Source: Fuerstiella sp.
Lineage (GTDB): Bacteria > Planctomycetota > Planctomycetia > Planctomycetales > Planctomycetaceae
Assembly (NCBI GenBank): GCA_014238335.1
Contig: JABABI010000032.1
Coordinates: 1 to 64,000 of the forward strand
DNA: 64,000 nt
Direction of reading: 5' to 3'
The stretch's first letter is position 1. Each line of letters begins with the position of its first letter. The notes beneath the pieces were generated by a model. It was not told the DNA's origin, made no database searches, and saw only the letters and a list, made by a program, of their open reading frames with translations. Position numbers and translations under genes: made by a program. Shown one piece after another: positions 27,714-36,157 of the stretch.

Positions 27714-29174
27714 ATGCCCAACCTACCTTCACAAAACGGACACAGCCTTCTGCAGCGCCGTGATCTGTTTGGTCAGACCGTGTCCGGTCTGGCGGGCGTC
27801 GCGCTGGCCAGTCTGCTGAACGAGGACGGACTGCTGGCAAACGACAGGGTACATGTCGACCCCGCGCAACCGCACGCTCCACGCAGTGGCCACCGCGAGG
27901 GACAGGCAAAGAACGTGCTTGTTATTTTCTGCGCCGGCGCATGCAGTCAGCTTGAAACTTACGACTACAAACCTGAGCTGATCAAACGCGATGGGCAGCC
28001 ACTGGAAGGCGGGCCGGCTGTCACGTTTCAGGGACCTGCGGGTAACCTGGCACGACCACAATACACTTTCCGTCCGCGTGGTGAGTGCGGGAAAATGGTC
28101 TCGGATATGATTCCGCATCTGGGCGGTATCGTCGATGATATTTCGTTCGTTCATACACTCACGAATAAGTCGAACACACACGGTCCCGCCGAAAACTTTC
28201 TATCCACGGGTTTTGTGCTGGATGGTTTCCCCAGCATTGGATCCTGGGTCACGTACGCGCTCGGCACAGAGAACCAGGATCTCCCGGCATTCGTCTCCAT
28301 CCCGGACCCGCGGGGCGTCCCTCAGGCCAGCGTCAACAATTGGGGACCGGGCTTTCTTCCGGCCGTATTCCAGGGAACTCCCTTCAACAGCAGCCAGCCG
28401 ATCCGCAACCTGACACCGCCGGGCAGCATTACAAGCGACATGGACGCAGCCGCCCGGTCTTTGCTGTCCATGCTGAATGACCAGCACCTGAAACGAAATC
28501 CCAGCGACAGCAACCTGTCCGCCCGTATCGCCAGCTATGAACTGGCCGCCCGTATGCAGTTATCTGTGCCGAAGATCACGGACCTGTCGACGGAGACTGC
28601 TCAAACGCTGAAGATGTACGGAGCGGATTCCGCAAACGAAACCAAGGCCGCATTCGCAAAGAATGCCATCCTGGCGCGACGACTGATTGAAAATGGCGTG
28701 CGTTTTGTGCAGCTGTTCAACGGTTCCTATGCCAGCGGGGGTCGCCTGAACTGGGACGGCCACTCCGATCTGCGCAATCAATATGACATCCACGCAGAAA
28801 TCCTTGACCAGCCAGCCGCTGCCCTGTTCAATGACATGAAACAGCGAGGCCTGCTGGAAAACACATTGATCGTGTGGTGTACAGAATTCGGCCGCATGCC
28901 GATGTTTCAAAAAGGAGCAAAGGGGCGAGACCACAATCCTCAGGGCTTCACAGCCTGGCTGGGCGGCGCTGGAGTTAGGCGCGGCGTGAGCTACGGGCAA
29001 ACCGATGAGCTCGGATTCAAAGCCGTTGAAGACGTGTCGTCCATTCACGACCTGAACGCGACCATTCTGCACCTGCTCGGCCTTGACCACACGCGCCTCA
29101 CGTACCGTCACAACGGCATCGATCGAAGACTCACCGACGTACATGGACACGTACTGCGAGACATTCTGACGTGA
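27714..29174 (+). CDS. DUF1501 (sulfatase-like) exported protein
   Basis: A 486-residue protein starting two bases after the PSD1 stop, so the two form an operon. The N-terminus has a twin-arginine-like RRDLFGQTVSGLAGVALASLL, suggesting Tat export. The DUF1501 fold, related to alkaline phosphatase/sulfatases, is marked by KNVLVIFCAGACSQLETYDY, SNTHGPAENF, RLIENGVRFVQLFNGSY and TLIVWCTEFGRMP. The PSD1 plus DUF1501 gene pair is a hallmark of planctomycetes, often thought to act in breakdown of sulfated polysaccharides; that function is family-level inference. Position behind an ECF sigma gene suggests control by it. Confidence 0.93.
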   Translation: MPNLPSQNGHSLLQRRDLFGQTVSGLAGVALASLLNEDGLLANDRVHVDPAQPHAPRSGHREGQAKNVLVIFCAGACSQLETYDYKPELIKRDGQPLEGGPAVTFQGPAGNLARPQYTFRPRGECGKMVSDMIPHLGGIVDDISFVHTLTNKSNTHGPAENFLSTGFVLDGFPSIGSWVTYALGTENQDLPAFVSIPDPRGVPQASVNNWGPGFLPAVFQGTPFNSSQPIRNLTPPGSITSDMDAAARSLLSMLNDQHLKRNPSDSNLSARIASYELAARMQLSVPKITDLSTETAQTLKMYGADSANETKAAFAKNAILARRLIENGVRFVQLFNGSYASGGRLNWDGHSDLRNQYDIHAEILDQPAAALFNDMKQRGLLENTLIVWCTEFGRMPMFQKGAKGRDHNPQGFTAWLGGAGVRRGVSYGQTDELGFKAVEDVSSIHDLNATILHLLGLDHTRLTYRHNGIDRRLTDVHGHVLRDILT

Positions 29175-29221
29175 TCAGAGATCAGCTACGGAATTCCACC
29201 AGTGCGGCGTCAACCCTGTAT

Positions 29222-29309
29222 TGATGTGTGCCACTGGCTCTGGCAGTGCCGTGAACCTTATGAAAACACTGGCGGACCAATGGCACGCAACTCCTCATTT
29301 GACCACTGA
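29222..29309. repeat. Dispersed palindromic repeat, copy 1 of 3
   Basis: About 88 bases between the convergent DUF1501 and exonuclease genes. It begins TGATGTGTGCCACTGGCTCT, includes a CACTG/CAGTG hairpin and ends with TCATTTGACCACTGA. Related copies lie at 49832-49919 and 56224-56305. In each case it is just 3' of a gene, so a terminator-like or REP-like role is plausible. Confidence 0.8.
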
Positions 29310-29313
29310 AAAG

Positions 29314-30207
29314 TCACTCGGACGGCCACACGTTCTCTGACTCGGCTTCTGTAGCATGGTCAACAGAACTCCCGTCTTCCTCAGCAGCCGCCTGTCGTCG
29401 TTCTGCCCGTTTCAGTCGTCGATCCCAGAATTCCAGGTAGTGAGCGTAAGCCGGGTGCTCGTCGGCATGGGACTCCAGCATTTCACGCGTTTCAGCGACC
29501 AGTGCGTCTTCGTCCTCCAGACCCAGTCGGCCAATTAACACACGAGTCCGCAGAAAAACAAAATACGTGTCCAGGACGTCACAGCGGCAGTAATCGTTGA
29601 TCCGGGCGGCATGTCCGTCGAAATACAGATCCTGCACCTGAGAACCGTCAATCCCCGATTTCCCGGGCTTATCGATCAGGTTGGACACAAGATTCAGGCC
29701 GCCATTGACCCGCATCGCGCTGAAGTTGGAAAACAGATCCTGCAGATCGATGTGGCGGTCGATGTTGTAGCGATTACGAGCCTGTTCAAACGACCGCGAT
29801 TCTACGTTGAACCATGCAGGCAGACTGATGCCGTGTCGAAAGGCGCCCAGTTCAAGTACCGGCATGTCGTAACCACGACCGTTAAACGTGACGAACGTGG
29901 GACGGCCGTAATGTTCCCAACCCTGCCAGAACTTTCGAGTAATCTGTTCCGGGCGAAACAACGGCGCGTCCAGAACGGTCAGGTCCAGCAGCTGAAATCG
30001 TGCTGACACTTTGGCAACGGCAACTGACACCGGAACGACAAATGTGGGCGGAATGACGTCTCGCCCCGTCTGTTCCAGAAGATCTGCGCTGTATCGTTCA
30101 ACGGCATCCCGGGGCAGGAGATCTTCGTCGGGATATCGTACGCGTTGAATCAGATCACCGTCACCGACGGCTTCCACATCAAAGATCAGATACTCAACAT
30201 CGCTCAT
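29314..30207 (-). CDS. PolB-like 3'-5' exonuclease (DEDD fold)
   Basis: A 297-residue predicted exonuclease related to the proofreading domain of family B DNA polymerases. Motif I is FDVEAVGD (Asp10 and Glu12 from the chosen start), motif II lies in FVTFNGRGYDMP and motif III in YCRCDVLDTYFVFLR, giving the four acidic residues for two metal ions. I prefer ATG 30207, which has a CGGAA upstream, over ATG 30231. The C-terminal 40 residues are charged and probably disordered. It would degrade DNA or RNA from 3' ends in the cytoplasm; its specific pathway is not evident from neighbours. Single gene, convergent with the DUF1501 gene across a palindromic repeat. Confidence 0.88.
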   Translation of the reverse strand: MSDVEYLIFDVEAVGDGDLIQRVRYPDEDLLPRDAVERYSADLLEQTGRDVIPPTFVVPVSVAVAKVSARFQLLDLTVLDAPLFRPEQITRKFWQGWEHYGRPTFVTFNGRGYDMPVLELGAFRHGISLPAWFNVESRSFEQARNRYNIDRHIDLQDLFSNFSAMRVNGGLNLVSNLIDKPGKSGIDGSQVQDLYFDGHAARINDYCRCDVLDTYFVFLRTRVLIGRLGLEDEDALVAETREMLESHADEHPAYAHYLEFWDRRLKRAERRQAAAEEDGSSVDHATEAESENVWPSE

Positions 30208-30452
30208 GGGGTAATTCCGTGTTGCAGTCATGAAGTCGAGCTACTGCTCCGAAACCGATTCGGCGTTTCCGTTCGTCACTCAGCATAACTCATCGGCGAC
30301 GGTCTTTCATGGACGAAAAGCGGAACACTCGCTGCGGAATTCGCGGCATCAGGACGCGAACCCGGCCGATCGACTCGCAATTATCCTGAAATCACGCTTC
30401 AATGTGGCCCGTCCGTTCACCCGACCACATCCACCGGAGTCAGACAAACACA

Positions 30453-31547
30453 ATGGCCGGCCATTCCGAACAGAGTACCAATGAAACAGAAAATATCGCA
30501 CCGGAACAGCTGGAAGAACAGGCAATCCGAGGACTTACCGCTGCCTACCAGCGAATGCGAACGGAAATCGGGAAAGTCATCATCGGGCAGGACGAGGTGG
30601 TTGATGAACTGCTGATCGCCATGTTCTGCAAAGGGCATTGTCTGCTGGTGGGTGTTCCAGGACTGGCCAAAACGCTGCTGTGCAGCACTATCGCCTCCAT
30701 TCTGCAGCTGGCGTTTCGACGAATTCAGTTTACTCCGGACCTGATGCCGTCAGATATCACCGGTACGGACGTGCTGCAGGACGACCCCGAAACCGGTCGC
30801 AAGACCTTTCAGTTTATCCAGGGGCCGTTGTTCACAAACGTGTTGCTGGCAGACGAGATCAACCGCACACCACCAAAGACTCAGGCGGCATTGCTCGAAG
30901 CCATGCAGGAACGCCACGTGACGGTGGGATCCAGCACTTATCGCTTGTCAGAACCATTCTTCACACTGGCAACTCAGAATCCGATTGAACAGGAAGGAAC
31001 GTACCCGCTGCCGGAAGCCCAGCTGGACCGTTTCATGTTTAACGTTCTGGTTCAGTATCCAACGCCGGCAGAAGAATTGCGAATTCTGAAGCAGACGACC
31101 GGCAACGAAAAGCCGGAATTGACACCAGTGCTGACCGGCAAACAAATCCAGGCATTGCAGGAAGTGGTGCGGCGAGTTCCGTGTGCCGAATACAATTTCA
31201 TCTACGCCCGGGATCTCGTCCGTGCAACTCGGCCCAATGAAAACGAAGCGCCGCCGTTTGTTCGGGAATTCGTTAACTGGGGGGCCGGGCCTCGTGCCGG
31301 CCAGTACCTGATTCTGGGGGCGCGTGCCCGAGCGCTTCTGGAAGGGCGTTTCCACGTGACAACAGACGACATCAAGTATGTCGCGAAGCCTGTTCTGCGG
31401 CACCGCATTATGACTACGTTCCAGGCCGACAGTCAGGGAGTCACTCCCGATCAAATCATTGAGCGTCTGCTGAAACACGTCCCCGTCGAATTGCACGAAC
31501 AGGCACGCAAACGTACCGGCAAAACACCTGTCGCAGACCAACCGTAG
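30453..31547 (+). CDS. MoxR-family AAA+ ATPase
   Basis: A 364-residue chaperone-like ATPase starting at ATG 30453. Walker A is GVPGLAKTLL, Walker B is LLADEINR, and the sensor/arginine-finger region is TQNPIEQEGTYPLPEAQLDR, all characteristic of MoxR proteins. The C-terminal lid is complete. MoxR ATPases usually help mature or assemble metal-containing or VWA-domain partners and are normally followed by DUF58, transglutaminase-like or VWA genes. Here nothing on the same strand follows; the next gene is convergent, so this MoxR is an orphan in its neighbourhood. The only VWA protein in view is at 19-21.8 kb. Confidence 0.94.
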   Translation: MAGHSEQSTNETENIAPEQLEEQAIRGLTAAYQRMRTEIGKVIIGQDEVVDELLIAMFCKGHCLLVGVPGLAKTLLCSTIASILQLAFRRIQFTPDLMPSDITGTDVLQDDPETGRKTFQFIQGPLFTNVLLADEINRTPPKTQAALLEAMQERHVTVGSSTYRLSEPFFTLATQNPIEQEGTYPLPEAQLDRFMFNVLVQYPTPAEELRILKQTTGNEKPELTPVLTGKQIQALQEVVRRVPCAEYNFIYARDLVRATRPNENEAPPFVREFVNWGAGPRAGQYLILGARARALLEGRFHVTTDDIKYVAKPVLRHRIMTTFQADSQGVTPDQIIERLLKHVPVELHEQARKRTGKTPVADQP

Positions 31548-31988
31548 TTGAGGCCTCGGCCACTGCGAATCTGACAGGCAGCTGGTGCAAAATGCCCGGT
31601 CCACAAGGGTGTCGTCATAAATGGTTGTGACGTTAGGCAGCCACGTAGTTTGGGACCATTGTCCCGAGGTGAATCGGATTCCTGGATGGAACGATGGTCC
31701 TGTTGTTTATACAGAAGTCAAACAACCTGCGGCGAAGTCGCAAAAGCGGGTAGCCTTGGGTAAAACCCACGGAACAGGAAAACCATTGATGACCAGTGCC
31801 GTGAAACGGCGACAGCAATGTGTTGCATTTGCGGATGTTTGCTGCCACCGCTTCGCGACTTTTCTGACTGGTGATTCTACTAACCACCGGCGGCGGCCGG
31901 TGGCTACGTACTTGTGCATAAACGACGGGACGTTGGTCCCATCCTACGGTCGAAAACCTCAATCCGTCATTGCACCCGTCCACGACAC
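31548..31988. repeat. Convergent intergenic region packed with palindromes
   Basis: No gene is convincing in these 441 bases between the MoxR and DUF1501 stops. Four hairpins stand out: GGGAC-CATT-GTCCC (31652-31665), GTTGTTT/AAACAAC (31702-31726), CCACCGG/CCGGTGG (31884-31903) and GGGAC-GTTG-GTCCC (31927-31940). The first and last share the same stem with different loops. They resemble dispersed planctomycete intergenic repeats and may act as bidirectional terminators. Overlapping open frames of about 130 codons on both strands follow from the repeats and do not look coding. Confidence 0.65.
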
Positions 31989-33218
31989 TCACGCTGAACG
32001 CAGCGCATCCACCGGTTGAAAACGTCCCTTCAACACCCGTTCTGAATCGGTCTTCAACCACCGTTCAAGAATAGTCGCGTACACCTGCCGGAAGTCCGTG
32101 TGGTATTGCAGATCGCCGTCCTTAAGACTGGACAGGCTCGGATGTTTTCCGATCAGCCCTGGCTTAACCGAACTGCCTGCCAGGAAGACCGGCCCTGCTG
32201 TTCCATGGTCCGTACCTTCGCTGGCATTTTCGTTGACTCGTCGGCCGAATTCACTGAAACACATGCATAGGACTCGATCACCGTGTCCATGAGCTTTCAG
32301 GTCGTTGACGAACGTATTAACGGAACCACTGACGTACCGCAGTAATACCGCGTGAGCATTCGGCTGCTGAGCGTGTGTATCGAATCCGCCGATTTGTACG
32401 TAATAGACAGACGTGTTCAATCCTGAGTTGATCAACTTGGCGACCGTCTGCAGCTTCTGAGCAAGTGCATTCTGAGGATACTCCTTTGACGATTTGTACT
32501 TCATCCCGGCAGCTTCAATCCGCTCACTGGCCGTGATGGCCGAACTGGTGCTGGTCTGCACAAATGTCAACAGATCATTGCTGTCGTCGCGACCAGCATC
32601 CGCCAGCTCTTTCACCGCCTGCCGGAATTGAGCACTGTCATTTCCGGCCAGTCGAAATTCATCCAGTGATCGAATTGACGGCACGCGCACGGCACGCGAC
32701 ATCAAGGCGAACGGCTGTTTGTCTTCTCCCAGGTGCAAGCCTGCAGGATCCTGCAAATCCGCTGCGCCGGCCTGCTGCAGATAACGCCCCAACCAGCCAT
32801 CGGTCCGATTCTGATCCTTCCGCTGACACGAATGCCAGATGTCCATCGATTCAAAGTGCGAGCGGTTGGGCTGGGGATAGCCGACGCCCTGCACGACCGC
32901 CAGATGTCCGGCTTCCAACAGGTCTGCAAAGCCTTTCATTGACGGATGAAAACCAAGCTGATCGTCGATCTGCAGAACCTGCGACTTTGGTATGCCAAGC
33001 TTCGGCCGAGCTTCGCGATATGCGTCATCGCTGTGCGGCACGACAGTGTTCAGTCCATCGTTGCCACCTGCCATTTCCACGACCACAAGAATCCGTCCAC
33101 CGGCTTTTCCGGTGATGGCTGCGTCCCTGAGAAAGGCCGGAACGCCCCCGCCGAAAGTCATCACGCCTGAAGTTGTCGCGGATGCGGTCAGGAACCTTCG
33201 ACGAGTCTGCCTGATCAT
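31989..33218 (-). CDS. DUF1501 exported protein (second copy)
   Basis: A 409-residue protein with a twin-arginine signal (RQTRRRFLTASATTSG) and the DUF1501 domain: ILVVVEMAGGNDGLNTVVPH, GFHPSMKGFADLLEAGHLAV, YYVQIGGFDTHAQQPNAH and FSEFGRRVNENASEGTDHGT. It belongs to the subgroup usually encoded next to a DUF1800 gene, distinct from the PSD1-linked DUF1501 at 27.7 kb. No DUF1800 partner is present here; the upstream neighbour is a KAP-like NTPase. Exported via Tat, with unknown reaction. Its 3' end faces the MoxR gene across a palindrome-rich gap. Confidence 0.92.
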   Translation of the reverse strand: MIRQTRRRFLTASATTSGVMTFGGGVPAFLRDAAITGKAGGRILVVVEMAGGNDGLNTVVPHSDDAYREARPKLGIPKSQVLQIDDQLGFHPSMKGFADLLEAGHLAVVQGVGYPQPNRSHFESMDIWHSCQRKDQNRTDGWLGRYLQQAGAADLQDPAGLHLGEDKQPFALMSRAVRVPSIRSLDEFRLAGNDSAQFRQAVKELADAGRDDSNDLLTFVQTSTSSAITASERIEAAGMKYKSSKEYPQNALAQKLQTVAKLINSGLNTSVYYVQIGGFDTHAQQPNAHAVLLRYVSGSVNTFVNDLKAHGHGDRVLCMCFSEFGRRVNENASEGTDHGTAGPVFLAGSSVKPGLIGKHPSLSSLKDGDLQYHTDFRQVYATILERWLKTDSERVLKGRFQPVDALRSA

Positions 33219-33401
33219 GGATTATGCCTCACAGGTTGTGGACGTTGGGCGAATTCACGGGAAGTTTTCGACGACTTCACTGCCCACAGAATACCGTATT
33301 TCGGCTGTAGAATCGAATCTTTAGACGGATTGCAGATACTCGGCACGAACTACATGTTGCGATCAGCACACAAATTTTCCTGACAACACGAGTCCGCCAG
33401 G

Positions 33402-34907
33402 CTACCCCGTGCCCAAACCGCGATCCATCGCCTCAAGTTCACGCCGGTAGCTTTCGATGCTGGTTTCCAGCGTTTCGTGGCTGATCTTCCAGACCGGATT
33501 ATCTTCCGTCGCTTTGTTACAGTGCTCGGTCATCAGCCGGTACAGGAATCGAAACAAGTGTCGGGGAACTCGCAGCTTGCCGAACTTGTTGATCAGCTCC
33601 TGTTCCGACACTTCGTCTGCAAACAGGTCACGAATGGAAGTTTCCTGGTTCGCACCTTCGTCCAGACAGGCGCGAATACGATTGGTGGCCATATCGTACA
33701 ACGATTCGCCCGTCCATTCCAGACTCTTGATCAGGTTCTGCTTGTCCAGCCGCGATCGTTCGTAGAACTCCTTTTCTTCACGCCCCAGGTAGAATACAAC
33801 GTCCCGCGGCAACAGCATCTTGAAACCGACACCCGGGTGTTTCAGGAACTTGTTGTCAAACATCGACCACAGAAAGTCCTTCATCCGTTGAGCGGATCCG
33901 TTGATCAGATGTGGTTCATCGACACGGTCGACCAGCACCACAATACTGGTGAATCCAAGAGGCTTCAGAATGCGCTGCAGTTTGGCCAGCAATTCGTAAC
34001 GATCATCGCTGCGATCACGGGACGGCATGGGCTGACCGTCCACTTCCTTCGCCGGAAACCGAGACAAAATTCGACGCATCGTACCGGTACCATGTTCCAG
34101 AATGCGGACCTGTCTGGCGATCTGACGTGCACGCCACCACAGCGACAGGTTTCGTTTCGCCCATAGCAGCCAGCCAGCGCCCATCACCCCGTACAACCAC
34201 GGTGTCTTCAGAACGCTCAGCCCTGTCAGCCCGTCCTGCGGCAGGTTACGCAGCGCCACACCGAGTGTTACCAGGGTCACGACGACGCCGATGATAAACC
34301 GCCAATGCACACCCGGGGCAAAAAATCCCAGACGCCACTTGATTCTTTTCCAGCGCCGCCAGTGCGACTGATCAGAAGACTGATCATAAAAGGCCGCCAG
34401 CATCAGCAGATCACGTTTACGCAGACGCGGCAGTTTTTTCAGCTGTTGCAGACGAATGTCCGGGTCGGACGTATGTTCGTCGGCGATCACGTTACAGAGT
34501 CGTCGTGTGGACAGCGTCAGCAAAGCGTCCATGTGATCCCACAACCGCCATGCCTGCAGCGCGTTGTCAGGGTGTCGTTTTTTTCCCCGCAGTCGATCGC
34601 GGAATGTATCCAAAAACGGGTTCAGATCATCGTAACTGATCACAAACGCACGATGCTGCGGCTGCTCTTGATTGTACTCGTTGATCGAGTTGACCAGTTG
34701 CAGGCGAATCGCCGTCTTGCCGGCACCTTTTTCGCCGAAGACGATTGACGTCGACGGGTTGGCGCAATCGCCGAGCACCTTGTCCCACGCCGGGTGATAA
34801 ATTGTGCCGGCACAGTGCTGCTGAAAGATGTGATCTGACTGAGCGTCTTCCTGGCTGAACGGATTGACCTTAATGCCGTAGTGTTCGAGTAACTGCTGGA
34901 TTTTCAT
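33402..34907 (-). CDS. KAP-like P-loop NTPase with two membrane helices
   Basis: A 501-residue protein from ATG 34907; upstream extension is unlikely since the family-like N-terminus (QQLLEHYGIKVNPFSQ) begins here. Walker A is GEKGAGKT at residues 58-65 and a Walker B-like VVLVDRVDE lies at about 322-331. Two hydrophobic segments (about 203-220 and 236-251) are inserted between them. Membrane helices placed inside the P-loop domain are the hallmark of KAP NTPases, which are membrane-associated and often act in signalling or phage defence. The C-terminal helical part is charged. No toxin-like or defence partner is adjacent: a DUF1501 gene follows and a PhyH gene precedes on the same strand. 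Function unknown. Confidence 0.75.
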   Translation of the reverse strand: MKIQQLLEHYGIKVNPFSQEDAQSDHIFQQHCAGTIYHPAWDKVLGDCANPSTSIVFGEKGAGKTAIRLQLVNSINEYNQEQPQHRAFVISYDDLNPFLDTFRDRLRGKKRHPDNALQAWRLWDHMDALLTLSTRRLCNVIADEHTSDPDIRLQQLKKLPRLRKRDLLMLAAFYDQSSDQSHWRRWKRIKWRLGFFAPGVHWRFIIGVVVTLVTLGVALRNLPQDGLTGLSVLKTPWLYGVMGAGWLLWAKRNLSLWWRARQIARQVRILEHGTGTMRRILSRFPAKEVDGQPMPSRDRSDDRYELLAKLQRILKPLGFTSIVVLVDRVDEPHLINGSAQRMKDFLWSMFDNKFLKHPGVGFKMLLPRDVVFYLGREEKEFYERSRLDKQNLIKSLEWTGESLYDMATNRIRACLDEGANQETSIRDLFADEVSEQELINKFGKLRVPRHLFRFLYRLMTEHCNKATEDNPVWKISHETLETSIESYRRELEAMDRGLGTG

Positions 34908-35135
34908 AACAGACGAGATCTGGTGACGACGGTATGCGGACGCTGCGAATTCAGACAAGTTAACAGGACACGCTGAATATATACTCCCAAGCCGTCTGTG
35001 TGGCACAGTAAGCCAGCCGAATCCGATCAAATTCTCTGCCAGCCCCGCCAAACAGCAGCAGATAGGCCGATTTGAAGGCGCCGTGGTTCTTCGGCACGCG
35101 CTCGCCATGAATACGTTGCCGTTTGTATCGTCCTG

Positions 35136-35972
35136 TCAATCCTGGGCGGGCCGAGAAGGATTTCCCCAGTGACCGGTGGTGTCTGTCCCCCGAACCACGA
35201 CGCCTTTCGCATTCCAGCCCATTTCGGCGCGCACCTCTGCGGCCGCATATCTGAGCGTCAACCCGCACCGACGCCTTGTCGAATTGTTGGATTCCGATCC
35301 GTGCAGCAGCAGGTCGTTATGGATCGAAGCCTGCCCGGCTTTCAGATCGTCGACAACGATGTGACCATACTGCTCCGGACTATCCACCGTCTGATCAAGC
35401 ACACTGTGTTCTTCAGGATCACTTTGGCGATAGGTCAGGTGCCCGGAGTGCTGGCTTCCGGCGATGAACTTCATGCAGCCATTTTCCAGATCGGCGTCAT
35501 CAATCGCCAGCCAGACCGTGATGGCCCTGGACGGCGACAGTGGCCAGTAACTGGCGTCCTGGTGCCACGCAACGGCTTTCCCATCGCCGGGCATCTTGCA
35601 AAAAAAGTGCGATCCCCATGCAATCACATCGTTGCCCAGTATGTCCGCGACGCAATCGACGATTCGGGAATTCGTCAGCATGTCATAGACACGACCGTGC
35701 TTCATATGAGCTGTACTGATCGAATAACTGTTTCCACCAGCTGCGACTGTCTGTTCCAGCAGTTGGTCAAAATAGTTGCGAAGGTCCGTAATTTCGTCAT
35801 TCGAATAGACATCAATCGGTTTGGTGTAACCGTCTGTGTTATACGATTCCACCTGCGTCACTGTCAGCGATTTGGGTTCGACAGCGACCGCCGGGTGGAA
35901 TCGAAGATCGCGCGCTTGCGCCTGCAGATGTTCCTGGTCAGGAGTGATTTGAAAATCGGGTTGAGTTGCCAC
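35136..35972 (-). CDS. Phytanoyl-CoA dioxygenase (PhyH) family protein
   Basis: A non-heme Fe(II)/2-oxoglutarate oxygenase of about 278 residues. The iron-binding HxD is in AVAWHQDASYW, the distal His in NDLLLHGSESN and the 2-oxoglutarate-binding Arg close after it (STRRRCGLTLRY). The beginning of the fold (VTQVESYNTDGYTKPIDVYS) is preserved. The start is uncertain: I use GTG 35972; ATG 36017 and an ATG farther up at 36140 are in frame but lack good ribosome-binding sites. PhyH proteins hydroxylate diverse small molecules and planctomycetes carry many copies; the substrate here is unknown. It follows the metal-efflux RND gene on the same strand but the link is probably incidental. Confidence 0.88.
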   Translation of the reverse strand: MATQPDFQITPDQEHLQAQARDLRFHPAVAVEPKSLTVTQVESYNTDGYTKPIDVYSNDEITDLRNYFDQLLEQTVAAGGNSYSISTAHMKHGRVYDMLTNSRIVDCVADILGNDVIAWGSHFFCKMPGDGKAVAWHQDASYWPLSPSRAITVWLAIDDADLENGCMKFIAGSQHSGHLTYRQSDPEEHSVLDQTVDSPEQYGHIVVDDLKAGQASIHNDLLLHGSESNNSTRRRCGLTLRYAAAEVRAEMGWNAKGVVVRGTDTTGHWGNPSRPAQD

Positions 35973-36157
35973 GAGTCTGCCATCGATGGAATTTGATTTG
36001 TCCGGCCAGCAAGTCATTGTGCCAGATTTTGATCTGATGATCCACCACATTTGCGGACGTCGGTGGGTTGATTCAACATCGAGAACACAAGGAACTCGGC
36101 AATACAACTCCGCGTCACGGTGCGCTGATGAGTCGAACATACCGGACTCCTGCTGCG

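Noticed and set aside
31621..32061. Overlapping frames of about 130-140 codons on both strands
   Set aside because: They run through palindromic repeats, which open both strands at once, and one extends into the DUF1501 gene.
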